64,000 bases of DNA from Rhodococcus ruber (GCF_027270735.1 NZ_JAPWIJ010000003.1:310001-374000), one strand, 5' to 3'; counted from the first letter of the stretch, positions 38,748-48,997 are shown. The notes: generated by a model from the letters alone, not told the origin. Made by a program: numbers and translations.

Positions 38748-39536
38748 TCAGTGTCGGCTGCGACGGCCTTCCTGGTTGCCGTACGAGGGTTCGCCGTACG
38801 GCTCGCTGCCGTATTCCGGGACACCGGAACCGGTTCGAAGTTGCTGACGTCCACGGCCGACGGAACGAATGGTGCCGCTGAGGAACTCCTCGAACTCCGC
38901 GAGTTTGGTGTCGACGTACACGTCGCATTCACTGCGCATCCGATCGGATTCGGCATGGGCACTGTCGATCACGCGCGCCGACTCGGCGTGCGCGGCTTGC
39001 ACCACCTCGGTCTGGGACACCAACCGGTTCTGTTCGGCGGTGCCGTCGGCCACCGATCGCTCGTACGACATCGTGCCGGACTCGATCATTCGGTCGGCTT
39101 CGGTGCGGGCTCGAACGGTCAATTCCTCGTACTCGCGCTGCCCCTCGAGCACCGTTCGCTCTGCTTCTGCCTCGGCATCGGACACGAGCTGCTCGGCATG
39201 CGCCGACGCCTCGGACACCATGCGGTCCGCCTGGGCCTTGGCATCGGCGAGAATGCGATCGGCAGAATCCCGAGCGTTCTCGACGGTGTCCTGGGCTTCG
39301 GCATTGGCGGTTCCGACCGTCTTCTCCGCTGTGGCCCGGGCATCGCCCACCAGCTTGTCGCGATGGTCCAGAACGTCCTGCGCGTCGTCGAGCTCGCCGG
39401 GTATGGCGTCACGAACATCGTCGAGCAGTTCCAGGACATCGCCGCGTGGGACGACGCACCCGGCAGTCATCGGAACGCCGCGCGCCTCCTCGACAATGGC
39501 GACGAGCTCGTCGAGCGCCTCGAATACGCGGTACAC
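38748..39536 (-). CDS. sepIVA: SepIVA, DivIVA-domain cell-division protein
   Basis: The 262-residue protein is almost entirely coiled coil from about 55 to 230, with an N-terminal MYRVFEALDELVAIVEEARG and the conserved GVPMTAGCVVPRGDVLELLDD. It ends in a Gly/Tyr/Pro-rich tail. It matches mycobacterial SepIVA (Rv2927c), which is needed for septation and for polar membrane and wall-precursor organisation. GTG 39536 is the start. It stands alone between coaD and the DUF177 gene; M. tuberculosis carries its PDIM/PGL locus at this junction. Confidence 0.92.
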   Translation of the reverse strand: MYRVFEALDELVAIVEEARGVPMTAGCVVPRGDVLELLDDVRDAIPGELDDAQDVLDHRDKLVGDARATAEKTVGTANAEAQDTVENARDSADRILADAKAQADRMVSEASAHAEQLVSDAEAEAERTVLEGQREYEELTVRARTEADRMIESGTMSYERSVADGTAEQNRLVSQTEVVQAAHAESARVIDSAHAESDRMRSECDVYVDTKLAEFEEFLSGTIRSVGRGRQQLRTGSGVPEYGSEPYGEPSYGNQEGRRSRH

Positions 39537-39671
39537 CGGTTACCCCAATCGTCGAATCTGCCACTGCACGAGCCGACCGCCGCGCGGTCCAGCCACACAG
39601 TGCTGCGTCTGCCAGTCTGCCCGCCCAGACGCGCGTCGGCGCTATACCCGCCCGGTGTGTCGCTCCGCGAA

Positions 39672-40160
39672 CTAGTCGGCGGCGCGCTCGGCGATACGAG
39701 CGGTCAGTCGCTCCTGCACGAACGGCGGCAGCATCCCGGTGACGTCTCCCCCGAAGGTTGCGACTTCCTTGATCAGCGAACTGGACAGAAAGCTGTGCGC
39801 TGGATTCGCCGGGAGGAACAGCGTGTCCACCCCGGTGAGGGTGCGATTCATCTGAGCCATCTGCAACTCGTAGTCGAAATCGACCGAGCTGCGCAGGCCT
39901 TTGACTATTGCCGAAAAGCCTTCTTGCCGAGCATAATCGACCAGCAGGCCGTACCACGATCCGACCCTGACGTTGGGCAGATGCTCCGTCGCGACCTCGA
40001 GCATCTCGATTCGCTCGTCGATGCTGAACATGCCCTTCTTGCTCTTGTTCACCATCACCGTGACCACTACCTCGTCGAAGGCGGCAGCGGCACGCTCGAA
40101 AATGTCGAGATGACCATTGGTCACCGGGTCGAAGGATCCAGGACACAGTGCGCCAGTCAT
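39672..40160 (-). CDS. coaD: Phosphopantetheine adenylyltransferase
   Basis: CoaD makes dephospho-CoA from 4'-phosphopantetheine and ATP. The 162-residue enzyme has the nucleotidyltransferase motif [27 protein letters not shown] and the C-terminal [15 protein letters not shown]. All are standard, and length is that of the hexameric bacterial enzyme. It begins 13 bp after rsmD. The rsmD-coaD pair is common in bacteria. Confidence 0.97.
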   Translation of the reverse strand: MTGALCPGSFDPVTNGHLDIFERAAAAFDEVVVTVMVNKSKKGMFSIDERIEMLEVATEHLPNVRVGSWYGLLVDYARQEGFSAIVKGLRSSVDFDYELQMAQMNRTLTGVDTLFLPANPAHSFLSSSLIKEVATFGGDVTGMLPPFVQERLTARIAERAAD

Positions 40161-40173
40161 GCCCGCGAACTTA

Positions 40174-40740
40174 TCAGCCGACCGTTGTAGTGCAGATCGC
40201 GATCTCGATTCGACTCTCTCCGTACTTCTTCGACTTTTCCGCTACCAGACCGTCCGGCCACTCGGTCTCGGGCGAACGCGACGATCGCTCGAGTACGACC
40301 ACCGCATCGGGTGCGAGCCATCCCCCGGTGACGAGCCTGTGCAGCAGGTCCGTCACCGCGCTGTCGGTGACGGCATACGGCGGGTCGGCGAGCACCAGGT
40401 CGTATTCCGTATCCGGTGTTCCAGCCAATACCGAGGCCACCGGGGCGCACTTGACCGAAGCGCCTGGTAGCCCGACCGAATCGATGTTCTGGCGCACCAC
40501 CGCCGCCGCGCGCGCGTCGGACTCGACCAACACCGCAGACGATGCACCACGCGAGAGCGCTTCGAGCCCGAGCGCCCCCGATCCGGCGAACAGATCGAGA
40601 ACAGCGGCACCTTCGAAGTCCATCCGGCTCTCGAGCGAGCTGAACAGGGCCTCCCGCACCCGCTCGGATGTCGGGCGGGTGCCCTGGCCAGGAACCGACA
40701 GCCGTCGACCCCCTGCCACACCCGCCACGATCCGCGTCAT
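40174..40740 (-). CDS. rsmD: 16S rRNA (guanine-966-N2)-methyltransferase
   Basis: RsmD methylates G966 of 16S rRNA. The 188-residue protein has the Rossmann SAM-binding motif [20 protein letters not shown] and the catalytic NPPY-type motif LADPPYAV. The N-terminal [13 protein letters not shown] and [12 protein letters not shown] are family hallmarks. ATG 40740 overlaps the pyc stop by 4 bp (ATGA), so it is co-translated with pyc, in the same order as Rv2967c-Rv2966c. Confidence 0.95.
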   Translation of the reverse strand: MTRIVAGVAGGRRLSVPGQGTRPTSERVREALFSSLESRMDFEGAAVLDLFAGSGALGLEALSRGASSAVLVESDARAAAVVRQNIDSVGLPGASVKCAPVASVLAGTPDTEYDLVLADPPYAVTDSAVTDLLHRLVTGGWLAPDAVVVLERSSRSPETEWPDGLVAEKSKKYGESRIEIAICTTTVG

Positions 40741-43700
40741 TCGCTCCCGGCCTCTTCGCCCGTCGACCCCCCACCGACGACGACCAGCAGATCGCCGCCC
40801 TCGACCTGTTGAACACCCGAGATCGCCAGCCGGGTCACAGTGCCGCCGCGAGGCGCGGTGATCGCCGCCTCCATCTTCATCGCCTCGATGGTGGCGACAG
40901 TGTCACCGGCCGAAATCTTCTGTCCCTCTTCGACGGACAGGGTCACGACACCGGCGAACGGTGCCGGGATATGACCGGAGTTCGATCGGTCCGCTTTCTC
41001 GACCGTCGGTACCTCGCTCGAGATCGATCGATCGCGCACCGACACCGGTCGCAGCTGACCGTTGAGAATGCACATGACGGTGCGCATGCCACGCTCGTCG
41101 GGGTCGGAGATGGCTTCGAGCCCGATGAGCAGTTCGACACCCTTCTCCAGGGTGACGCGATGCTCATCACCTTGACGCAGCCCGTAGAAGAACTGGTTGG
41201 CCGACAACCGGGTCGTGTCGCCGTACTTCTCGCGGTGTGCCTCCAGTTCCGCCGTCGGGCCGGGAAAGAGCAGGCGATTGAGAGTCGTACGGCGTTGCGC
41301 CGACGTGCCGTCGAGATTCTTCTCGTCCTCGTCGGTCAGAGGCGTGACCGGCTTGCCCGCACCTCGGCCTTCGAGAGCCTTGGTGCGCAGCGGCTCGGGC
41401 CAGCCTCCTGCAGGAGTTCCCAGATCGCCTCGGAGGAAGCCGATCACCGAATCGGGGATGTCGTATCGACTCGGGTCTTCGGCGAACTCTTCGGCCGAAG
41501 CTCCTGCACCGACCAGAGCGAGGGCCAGATCGCCGACGACTTTCGAACTCGGCGTCACCTTGGTCAGGCGACCCAACATCCGGTCTGCTGCGGCGTAATT
41601 GGCCTCGACCGTCTCGAACCGATCACCGAGTCCGAGCGAAATGGCTTGCTGCCGCAAGTTGGAGAGTTGACCGCCGGGAATCTCGTGGGTGTAGACACGG
41701 CCGGTCGGTGCCGGCAGTCCGGACTCGAAGGGCGCGTACACCTTTCGCACGGCCTCCCAGTACGGCTCGAGATCGCAGACGGCCTGCAGATCCAGCCCGG
41801 TGTCCCGGTCGGTGTGGGCCGCTGCCGCAACGATGGCCGACAGCGCCGGCTGGCTGGTGGTTCCGGCCATCGCCGCGCTGGCACCGTCGACGGCATCGGC
41901 ACCGGCCTCCCACGCTGCCAAGTAGGTGGCCAACTGACCACCGGGTGTGTCGTGCGTGTGCACATGTACGGGCAGATCGAAATTCGACCGTAGCGCCGTC
42001 ACCAACGTCTTGGCCGCTGGTGCGCGAAGCAGCCCTGCCATGTCCTTGATCGCGAGAACATGCGCGCCTGCTTCGACGATCTGCTCGGCCAACTTCAAGT
42101 AGTAGTCGAGCGTGTACAGGTCTTCGTTCGGGTTGGACAGGTCCCCGGTGTAGCTCAGCGCCACTTCGGCCAGCGCAGTTCCGGTTTCGCGCACCGCATC
42201 GATTGCGGGGCGCATCTGATCGACATTGTTGAGAGCGTCGAAGATGCGGAAGATGTCGATTCCGGTGTCGGTGGCCTCGGCGACGAAACTACGTGTCACC
42301 TTCTCCGGATACGGGGTGTAGCCGACGGTGTTCCTACCGCGCAGCAGCATCTGAATTGCGATGTTGGGGACGGCTTCTCGCAGACTCGCAAGTCGTTCCC
42401 ACGGATCCTCGTGCAGGAACCGCAGCGCCACATCGTAAGTGGCACCACCCCACGCCTCTATGGAGAGCAACTGCGGCGTCGTGCGGGACACGTACGGGGC
42501 AACACCGAGCAATCCGCTGGTGCGCACACGAGTGGCCAGCAAGGACTGGTGCGCGTCACGGAAGGTGGTGTCGGTGACGCCGAGTGCCTTCTGGTTGCGC
42601 AGATCTCGGGCAAAACCCTCGGGCCCGAGTGCGAGCAATCGCTGACGCGAACCGTCGGGAATCGGCGCGGAGAAATCGACGGCAGGAAGTTTGTCGTGCG
42701 GGTACACCGGGGACGGACGTTCACCATGCGGCTTGTTGACCGTCACATCGGCCAGGTAGGTGAGAATTTTGGTGCCACGGTCTCCCGAAGAGCGCGACGT
42801 CAGTAGTTCCGGACGCTCCTCGATGAACGAGGTGGTGACCCGGCCTGCGGTGAAGTCGGGGTCGACCAGAACCGCTTGCAGGAAAGGAATGTTCGTCGCG
42901 ACGCCGCGAATCCTGAACTCTGCCACCGCACGTCGGGCACGCGCCACGGCGGTATCGAAATCACGGCCACGGCAGGTGAGCTTGACGAGCATGGAATCGA
43001 AGTACGCGCCGACCTCCGCGCCCAGCGTGGTGCCACCGTCCAGCCGAACCCCGGCACCGCCGGGAGTGCGGTAGGCGGTGATGCGGCCGACGTCGGGCCG
43101 AAAGCCGTTCGCTGGATCCTCGGTGGTGATGCGGCACTGCAACGCGGCACCGCGCAACACGATGTTCTCCTGTTGCAGACCGAGGTCCGCGAGCGTCTCC
43201 CCCGAGGCGATCCGCAACTGAGACTGCACCAGGTCCACGTCGGTCACCTCTTCGGTCACCGTGTGCTCCACCTGAATTCGCGGATTCATCTCGATGAAGA
43301 CGTGATTGCCGCGAGTGTCGAGGAGGAACTCCACGGTACCGGCGCACGAGTAGTTGATCTGCTTGGCGAACGCAACGGCATCTGCGCAGATTCTCTCCCG
43401 CAGCTCTGCGGACAGGTTCGGTGCCGGTGCCAATTCGATGACCTTCTGGTGCCGACGCTGCACGCTGCAGTCACGCTCGAACAGGTGCACCACATTGCCC
43501 TCGCCGTCGGCGAGTATCTGGACTTCGATGTGCCGAGGATCGATCACGGCTTGCTCGAGGAATACAGTCGCATCTCCGAAAGCCGACTCCGCCTCGCGCG
43601 CAGCCGCTTCGATGGACTCACGCAACTGCGCCGGTTCGGCAACTCGTCGCATCCCTCGGCCACCGCCGCCCGCCACCGCCTTGACGAACAGGGGGAAGGT

Positions 43701-44153
43701 CATGGACTCCGACGCTGCGACGAGCTCGTCGATGTCGGACGAGGGTTCCGACGACGCCAGGACCGGAAGCCCTGCGGCTTTCGCTGCCGCGATAGCGCGT
43801 GCCTTGTTGCCCGTCAGCTCCAGCACATCGGCGGAGGGACCGACGAAGGTGATGCCGGCCTCGGCACACGCTGCGGCCAGATCCGGGTTCTCGGAGAGGA
43901 ATCCGTACCCGGGATAGACCGCGTCGGCCCCGCTCCGCTTGGCGGCGGCGACGATTTCGTCGACCGAGAGATACGCCCGTACCGGATGGCCCTTCTCCCC
44001 GATCTGATATGCCTCGTCTGCTTTCGTCCGGTGCACCGAGTTTCGGTCCTCGAACGGGAACACCGCAACGGTGGAGGCACCGAGTTCGTAGGAAGCACGG
44101 AAGGCACGGATGGCGATCTCGCCGCGGTTGGCAACCAAAACTTTGGAGAACAT
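40737..44153 (-). CDS. pyc: Pyruvate carboxylase
   Basis: This biotin enzyme carboxylates pyruvate to oxaloacetate to refill the TCA cycle. The 1138-residue protein has a biotin carboxylase domain (about 1-450; VAGGGGRGMRRV, EMNPRIQVEHT), a carboxyltransferase TIM barrel (about 530-800; TTFRDAHQSLLATRVRT with metal ligands, and HVHTHDTPG), the PYC allosteric region, and a C-terminal biotinyl domain with EAMKMEA (biotinylated K1093). All domains are intact. It is linked to rsmD; M. tuberculosis pca (Rv2967c) has the same arrangement. The gap to recG carries a copy of the dispersed motif. Confidence 0.97.
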   Translation of the reverse strand: MFSKVLVANRGEIAIRAFRASYELGASTVAVFPFEDRNSVHRTKADEAYQIGEKGHPVRAYLSVDEIVAAAKRSGADAVYPGYGFLSENPDLAAACAEAGITFVGPSADVLELTGNKARAIAAAKAAGLPVLASSEPSSDIDELVAASESMTFPLFVKAVAGGGGRGMRRVAEPAQLRESIEAAAREAESAFGDATVFLEQAVIDPRHIEVQILADGEGNVVHLFERDCSVQRRHQKVIELAPAPNLSAELRERICADAVAFAKQINYSCAGTVEFLLDTRGNHVFIEMNPRIQVEHTVTEEVTDVDLVQSQLRIASGETLADLGLQQENIVLRGAALQCRITTEDPANGFRPDVGRITAYRTPGGAGVRLDGGTTLGAEVGAYFDSMLVKLTCRGRDFDTAVARARRAVAEFRIRGVATNIPFLQAVLVDPDFTAGRVTTSFIEERPELLTSRSSGDRGTKILTYLADVTVNKPHGERPSPVYPHDKLPAVDFSAPIPDGSRQRLLALGPEGFARDLRNQKALGVTDTTFRDAHQSLLATRVRTSGLLGVAPYVSRTTPQLLSIEAWGGATYDVALRFLHEDPWERLASLREAVPNIAIQMLLRGRNTVGYTPYPEKVTRSFVAEATDTGIDIFRIFDALNNVDQMRPAIDAVRETGTALAEVALSYTGDLSNPNEDLYTLDYYLKLAEQIVEAGAHVLAIKDMAGLLRAPAAKTLVTALRSNFDLPVHVHTHDTPGGQLATYLAAWEAGADAVDGASAAMAGTTSQPALSAIVAAAAHTDRDTGLDLQAVCDLEPYWEAVRKVYAPFESGLPAPTGRVYTHEIPGGQLSNLRQQAISLGLGDRFETVEANYAAADRMLGRLTKVTPSSKVVGDLALALVGAGASAEEFAEDPSRYDIPDSVIGFLRGDLGTPAGGWPEPLRTKALEGRGAGKPVTPLTDEDEKNLDGTSAQRRTTLNRLLFPGPTAELEAHREKYGDTTRLSANQFFYGLRQGDEHRVTLEKGVELLIGLEAISDPDERGMRTVMCILNGQLRPVSVRDRSISSEVPTVEKADRSNSGHIPAPFAGVVTLSVEEGQKISAGDTVATIEAMKMEAAITAPRGGTVTRLAISGVQQVEGGDLLVVVGGGSTGEEAGSE

Positions 44154-44270
44154 TGGCTCAACTTACCCGGCAGCATGGGCCTTCGAGGCGTACTGATCTC
44201 ACCATGCGGGACGAATTGTTCGATTCCCTCGACTGAAACGGTGCAGTAGGGGCTTACTGGCTTCCCTGGT

Positions 44271-44293
44271 CGTTCCTGCAGGCTCCACTCCTG
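44271..44293. repeat. Dispersed GTGGAGCCTGC motif, pyc-recG gap
   Basis: The minus strand reads CAGGAGTGGAGCCTGCAGG then AACG, 6 bp after the recG stop. Its core CAGGAGTGGAGCCTGC is identical to the 36.16 kb copy, but here it points in the direction of recG transcription. Confidence 0.7.
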
Positions 44294-44298
44294 TCCGG

Positions 44299-46563
44299 TC
44301 AGGACTTCTGGAGGTAGTCGACCCGGTCGGATCGCCAGGCCGACCGCATCATCGACGCGATGCCAGGATCGTTCGCCAACGACGGGTCTCGTGCGAACAA
44401 CGTCCGCGCGCAGTCCTGCGCGTCGGCGATGATGTCCTCGTCGTCGATGAACGACAGCAGCCGAAGGCCGCTGACCGTGCCGGACTGTGCGGCCCCGAGT
44501 ACGTCACCTTCTCGCCGGGTGGCGAGATCCAGCTTTGCCAGCTCGAAGCCGTCGTTGGTCGCGGCCACCGCCTCGAGCCGGGCGAACGAACCGCCCATGG
44601 GACTGAGGTAGCTGATCATGATGCACAGACCCTGGTGTCCGCCTCGACCGATTCGACCGCGCAACTGATGGAGTTGACTGACCCCGAATCGGTCGGCGTC
44701 CATGATCACCATGACCGTCGCATTGGGAACGTCGACGCCCACTTCGACCACCGTGGTGCATACGAGGACGTCGATCTCGCCCGAATTGAACTCGGACATG
44801 GTGATGTCCTTGTCGTCACCCGACAGTCGCCCGTGCAGCAACCCCACCCGGAGATCGTGCATGGGACCGGCCGCGAGGGTGTCGTACATGTCCACCGCGG
44901 CCGTGGTCTCCGGCCCGTCGTCGGACTTCGAAGAGGACTTCTTCTTGCCCGTCTCGGCGTCGTCGCCGTCGCCGATCCGCGAGCAGACCACATAGGCCTG
45001 ACGTCCCGCAGCGACTTCCTCACGGATGCGTTGCCACGCTCGATCCACCCATGCCGGCTTGGCTCTGGCAGGCACGACGTTGCTGATGATCGGTGACCGG
45101 CCGCGAGGAAGTTCTGTCAGTACCGACGTTTCGAGATCGCCGAGCGTCGACATCGCGATGGTGCGCGGGATCGGTGTCGCTGTCATCACGAGCAAGTGCG
45201 GACTTGTGTTGCCGCGAGCCTTGGCCCGCAACGCATCTCGCTGCTCGACGCCGAATCGGTGTTGTTCGTCCACGACGACCATCGCGAGATCGAGAAATTC
45301 CACGCGATCCTCGATCAGGGCGTGGGTACCGATCACGATCCCGGCGTCTCCGGTCACGGCATCGAGCAACGCGGACCGCTTGGCCGCAGTGGACATCGAA
45401 CCGGTCAGCAGAGCGACCTTGGTCGCGAGCTCGTGCGATCCGAGCTCGCCACCGGCGGCGAGGCTGCCGAGCATCGACCTGATCGATCGCGCATGTTGGG
45501 AGGCGAGCACCTCGGTCGGTGCCAGCAGCGCACACTGATGACCGGCATCGATGACCTGCAACATCGCCCGCAGCGCGACGATGGTCTTGCCCGAGCCGAC
45601 TTCGCCCTGCAACAGCCTCGACATCGGATGTGGTGCCGACAGATCGTTGGCAATCTCGGCTGCGACGTCGTGCTGACCGGCCGTCAACTCGAACGGCAGC
45701 CGGCGATCGAACTCGACTGCGATGCCGTCCGTGATCGGCGGGCATCGCGCGGCCACCCGAGTCGATGCGTCGCGCCGACGGTCCGCGAGAACGAGCTGTA
45801 CGGCGAGGGCCTCGTCGAATTTGAGCCGTTCACGGGCGGAGTCCTTGTCCTGCGCGGTGTCGGGGAAGTGGACCGACCGCAGGGCGGTGTCGATGTCGAC
45901 GAGTCCACGTTCTCGACGCACCGATTCCGGGAGCGGATCGGTCACGTCGTCGAGTTGGTCGAGGACCTGCCGCACGCACCGCATGAACGTCCAACTTTCG
46001 ACGTCCTTGGTGGCCGCGTAGATGGGAACGAACGCCCGATCGAACACCGACATGTCGACGGCTCCCGAGGCGTCGACCGCCCCGCGGGCCAGACCGGCCA
46101 GAGTTCCGCCGCCGACGATGCGTCCCGCGGGCACGACGGCTCCGTCGTTGTCGTCTCCGCCCAGGATGACGTAGCTGGGGTGGGTGAGATTCCAGCGCTT
46201 GCCGAAATACTTCACCTTGCCGGAGAACATTCCCCGCCGACCTGGCACGACTACGTGCTTGAGCTTGTGCGGACTGAAGAAGGTGGCCTCGATCCGCTGT
46301 CCGTCGGCAGCGAGGGTCACTGCGAGGAACTGGCCGTTGCGATTCTTCATCGACCGCAGCGTCGCGGACTCGACCGTGGCGACGATGGTGATGTGCTCAC
46401 CCTCGGGGGGCTCGCTTTCGCCGAGCTCGGAACCGTGCGTCATGTAGCGATGCGGATAGTGCCGCAGCAGATCCTCCACGGTATGAATACCGAAGGTGTC
46501 TGCGAGCGGGGTCGCCGCCGCGACTCCGAGAACGTGATCGAGCCGGTCCACCAGCGTTGCCAT
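44299..46563 (-). CDS. recG: ATP-dependent DNA helicase RecG
   Basis: RecG remodels stalled replication forks and Holliday junctions. The 754-residue protein has an N-terminal wedge/OB domain (about 60-170), the motor with Walker A GEVGSGKTIVALRAML, Walker B VDEQHRFGV, motif III TATPIPRT and motif VI QLRGRIGRGG. A low-complexity Lys/Ser/Asp insertion near 545-560 (KKKSSSKSDD) lies in a surface loop. The C-terminal DVLGAAQSGTVSGLRLLS is typical. It is 12 bp after the DAK2-family gene. Confidence 0.97.
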   Translation of the reverse strand: MATLVDRLDHVLGVAAATPLADTFGIHTVEDLLRHYPHRYMTHGSELGESEPPEGEHITIVATVESATLRSMKNRNGQFLAVTLAADGQRIEATFFSPHKLKHVVVPGRRGMFSGKVKYFGKRWNLTHPSYVILGGDDNDGAVVPAGRIVGGGTLAGLARGAVDASGAVDMSVFDRAFVPIYAATKDVESWTFMRCVRQVLDQLDDVTDPLPESVRRERGLVDIDTALRSVHFPDTAQDKDSARERLKFDEALAVQLVLADRRRDASTRVAARCPPITDGIAVEFDRRLPFELTAGQHDVAAEIANDLSAPHPMSRLLQGEVGSGKTIVALRAMLQVIDAGHQCALLAPTEVLASQHARSIRSMLGSLAAGGELGSHELATKVALLTGSMSTAAKRSALLDAVTGDAGIVIGTHALIEDRVEFLDLAMVVVDEQHRFGVEQRDALRAKARGNTSPHLLVMTATPIPRTIAMSTLGDLETSVLTELPRGRSPIISNVVPARAKPAWVDRAWQRIREEVAAGRQAYVVCSRIGDGDDAETGKKKSSSKSDDGPETTAAVDMYDTLAAGPMHDLRVGLLHGRLSGDDKDITMSEFNSGEIDVLVCTTVVEVGVDVPNATVMVIMDADRFGVSQLHQLRGRIGRGGHQGLCIMISYLSPMGGSFARLEAVAATNDGFELAKLDLATRREGDVLGAAQSGTVSGLRLLSFIDDEDIIADAQDCARTLFARDPSLANDPGIASMMRSAWRSDRVDYLQKS

Positions 46564-46575
46564 ATCCGAGATTCC

Positions 46576-48255
46576 CTATTCCACTCCGAATTGCACGAGG
46601 TCTCCGGGCTGCCCACCTGCGTAGACCACCACGTCGACCCCGGGATGTGCACCCGTCACGTACTCGGCCAGCCGATCACCGAAGTCCTCCGAAGCCTGCG
46701 CCCCGACGAGTACCGTCACCATCTCTCCGCCGGTGGCCAGCAGCTGATCGATCAGACGGCAGCCCGCGTCGATCGGACGCCCGGCGACGATCACCACCTC
46801 TTGGCCCGCCAGGCCGATGCTGTCGCCCGGCTCGCACATACCCACCCACGTGAGCGACCGCTCCTGTGCGATGCGCAGTGAACCCCACCTGGTTCCCGCC
46901 GCCGCCTCGGACATCGTGAACGCATCGTCGACAGCAGCCCTCGCGGCATCGTGCACCGCGAGCGCGGCCAATCCCTGCACCATCGCAGAGCACGGCAGCA
47001 TCATCACGTCCTTACCGTCGGCTCGAGCAGCGGCACCGACGGCAACCAGTTCTTGCGCCGACAGCGCCCCGTTCGGCAACACCAACACCTCGCGATGCTT
47101 GGCTGCGACAATTGCTCGCAGCAGTAGCGAGGAGTCGATCGGCTCGTCACACCGCACCACCGTCGCGCCTTCCTGAACGTAGAGATCGGCGGCACCGTCA
47201 CCGGCCACCAGCGCCAAAATATCGCGTCCCACCGACAATGCCGGTCCACGGCGGGCGTCGCTGCCGACCCCGGGCCCGAACTCGGCCGAGCCGAAGCACG
47301 AGATGCGCACCCCGCGAACGCTTCCGGTGGCGATGCCGCAATCGACGGCAGCGCCGGGATCCGTGGTGTGGACGTGCGCAGACCAGGCCCCGGATCCGTC
47401 ACCGGCCACCACTACCGAGTCGCCGAGATCGGACAGAGCACTGCGCAGTGCGGTTGCCTGCGCGTCGTCGATTCCGTGCACGACGTAGACCACCTCGTAC
47501 CCCAGGGGCCGGCCGTGGGTGGACACCGCGACCGTCTCGGGTGTTCCGGTACAGCCGTTCGAGGGGCTCGATGCGTCGCCCACGAGTGTCCGTTCCCGAT
47601 TCTGCGGGCGGTGGTAACGCCTGCGCGGCGGGGTGCGGCCGGTCACCACTTCGACCAGCGCATCGAAAACGACCGAGAGCCCGAGCGCTCCCGCGTCCAC
47701 GACCCCGGCCTCGCGGAGTTCGACGAGTTGGTCCGTCGTGCTGTCGAGGGCGCGAGCAGTGGCCTCGGCGATGTCGATCACCAGCATGGAGAGGTCGACA
47801 TTGGCGTCGTGCGCCGCAGCATCGCGATCGGCGGCGGCGAGCACGGTGAGCATCGTGCCCTCGACGGGAACGCTCACCGCATCCGAGACCAGGACCTGCG
47901 CACGTCGCAGCATCGCCTGGATCGAGACCGTGTCCAAGGGGCCGTCCGCTGCGGCCTCGGCAACTGCGCGCAGCAACTGGGAGACGATCACGCCCGAGTT
48001 ACCGCGGGCACCTGCGACCGCACCGACGGCCAGTGCACGCCCGACGGCACGGGTGTCCGCGGCGGGTCCGGCCCCTCGCATCGACTCCACCGCGGCCCGG
48101 AAAGTGAACATCAGGTTGGTACCGGTGTCCGAGTCGGGGATCGGGAACACGTTGAGCGCATTGATCTCGTCGCACCGGGCAGTGAGGGAATCGACGCACC
48201 GGTAGGCCCACCGTCGCAGGGCCGCGGCATCGATCGAATCGAGAACGTCGACCAC
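46576..48255 (-). CDS. DAK2/DegV-fusion protein, FakA-like
   Basis: The 559-residue protein has an N-terminal DhaL (DAK2) domain with NVFPIPDSDTGTN (ATP-Mg ligands D41 and D43; GTNL) and GARGNSGVIVSQLLRA, a middle domain, and a C-terminal DegV-like part. This is the layout of FakA, the kinase subunit that phosphorylates fatty acids bound to FakB in Gram-positive bacteria. The mycobacterial equivalent is split as Rv2974c/Rv2975c. A FakB partner is not in this window. GTG 48255 is the start, and the gene is divergent from rpmB with a 275 bp gap. Confidence 0.88.
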   Translation of the reverse strand: MVDVLDSIDAAALRRWAYRCVDSLTARCDEINALNVFPIPDSDTGTNLMFTFRAAVESMRGAGPAADTRAVGRALAVGAVAGARGNSGVIVSQLLRAVAEAAADGPLDTVSIQAMLRRAQVLVSDAVSVPVEGTMLTVLAAADRDAAAHDANVDLSMLVIDIAEATARALDSTTDQLVELREAGVVDAGALGLSVVFDALVEVVTGRTPPRRRYHRPQNRERTLVGDASSPSNGCTGTPETVAVSTHGRPLGYEVVYVVHGIDDAQATALRSALSDLGDSVVVAGDGSGAWSAHVHTTDPGAAVDCGIATGSVRGVRISCFGSAEFGPGVGSDARRGPALSVGRDILALVAGDGAADLYVQEGATVVRCDEPIDSSLLLRAIVAAKHREVLVLPNGALSAQELVAVGAAARADGKDVMMLPCSAMVQGLAALAVHDAARAAVDDAFTMSEAAAGTRWGSLRIAQERSLTWVGMCEPGDSIGLAGQEVVIVAGRPIDAGCRLIDQLLATGGEMVTVLVGAQASEDFGDRLAEYVTGAHPGVDVVVYAGGQPGDLVQFGVE

Positions 48256-48386
48256 GTCGAGCAGCCTCCCCCACGTTGCATCGATACTCTTGTCCGTACT
48301 CCGGTCGCGGACGGTGCCCGAAGCTTAGTCGGGCAGGAATCGTCGGGCGCCGTCAGCGAGCCCACAACAGCGTCTGCGGTGGCAGT

Positions 48387-48415
48387 TTGGTGATTACGTG
48401 CTGCGCCGCTATTCT
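48387..48415 (+). promoter_or_regulatory. Candidate rpmB promoter
   Basis: TTGGTG (48387-48392) and TATTCT (48410-48415) are separated by 17 bp, a good vegetative-type promoter. It would start transcription about 110 nt before the rpmB ATG. Confidence 0.55.
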
Positions 48416-48530
48416 TGCAGGGTTGCCTCGAGGCGATCTTCACGCATTGCAATCCTTGCATCTGCACGTAGTTCGTTTCGATGTCTTCGACCACATGTAT
48501 CGATCAACATCTATCAAGGAGTTCGCGACT

Positions 48531-48722
48531 ATGGCTGCCGTCTGCGACGTATGCGCCAAGGGGCCCGGCTTCGGTAAGTCGGTCTCGCACTCGCACCGAC
48601 GGACCAACCGTCGTTGGAACCCGAATATCCAGACCGTTCACGCTCAGGTTGCGCCTGGTAACTCCAAGCGCATGAACGTGTGCACCTCCTGCTTGAAGGC
48701 AGGCAAGGTGGTCCGGGGCTGA
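48531..48722 (+). CDS. rpmB: 50S ribosomal protein L28
   Basis: The 63-residue L28 has MAAVCDVCAKGPGFGKSVSH, a KRMNVCTSCLKAGKV segment and two CxxC pairs forming a zinc ribbon. It is the zinc-binding version. ATG 48531 follows AAGGA at 10 nt; the longer open frame upstream is not used. L28 binds near 23S domains I and V. The gene is divergent from the DAK2-family gene and ends at a strong hairpin. Confidence 0.97.
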   Translation: MAAVCDVCAKGPGFGKSVSHSHRRTNRRWNPNIQTVHAQVAPGNSKRMNVCTSCLKAGKVVRG

Positions 48723-48772
48723 TTTCGGCCTCGCTCTTCGATTTCCTCCACGGCCTCGACTGCGTGCGAGCA

Positions 48773-48812
48773 CTGTGCCCCGCCCCCGGATACCCGGAGG
48801 CGGGGCACAGTC
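48773..48812 (+). terminator. Hairpin terminator after rpmB
   Basis: A 13-bp perfect stem (ACTGTGCCCCGCC with its complement) encloses a loop that can fold further (CCCGG/CCGG). It lies 50 bp past the rpmB stop. No T-tract is present, as for other hairpins in this window. Confidence 0.7.
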
Positions 48813-48997
48813 GTTCGTGCTCCCGTTCCGTACTGTTACACAGCCGGTCGGAACCGTGACGAACATGGCGAATCACGGGCACCGGCCGGTGACACCGGCC
48901 GAGCAGTCTCGAAGGCATGGCGACCACACGCACACTTCGGCGACACATGCCCGGCCCCACTCGACAACCCGCCCGAGGAACGAGCGGAGGGCCGACG

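Noticed and set aside
45196-46881. 561-codon + strand frame opposite recG
   Set aside because: It is antisense to a complete recG and has no start context or recognisable domain.
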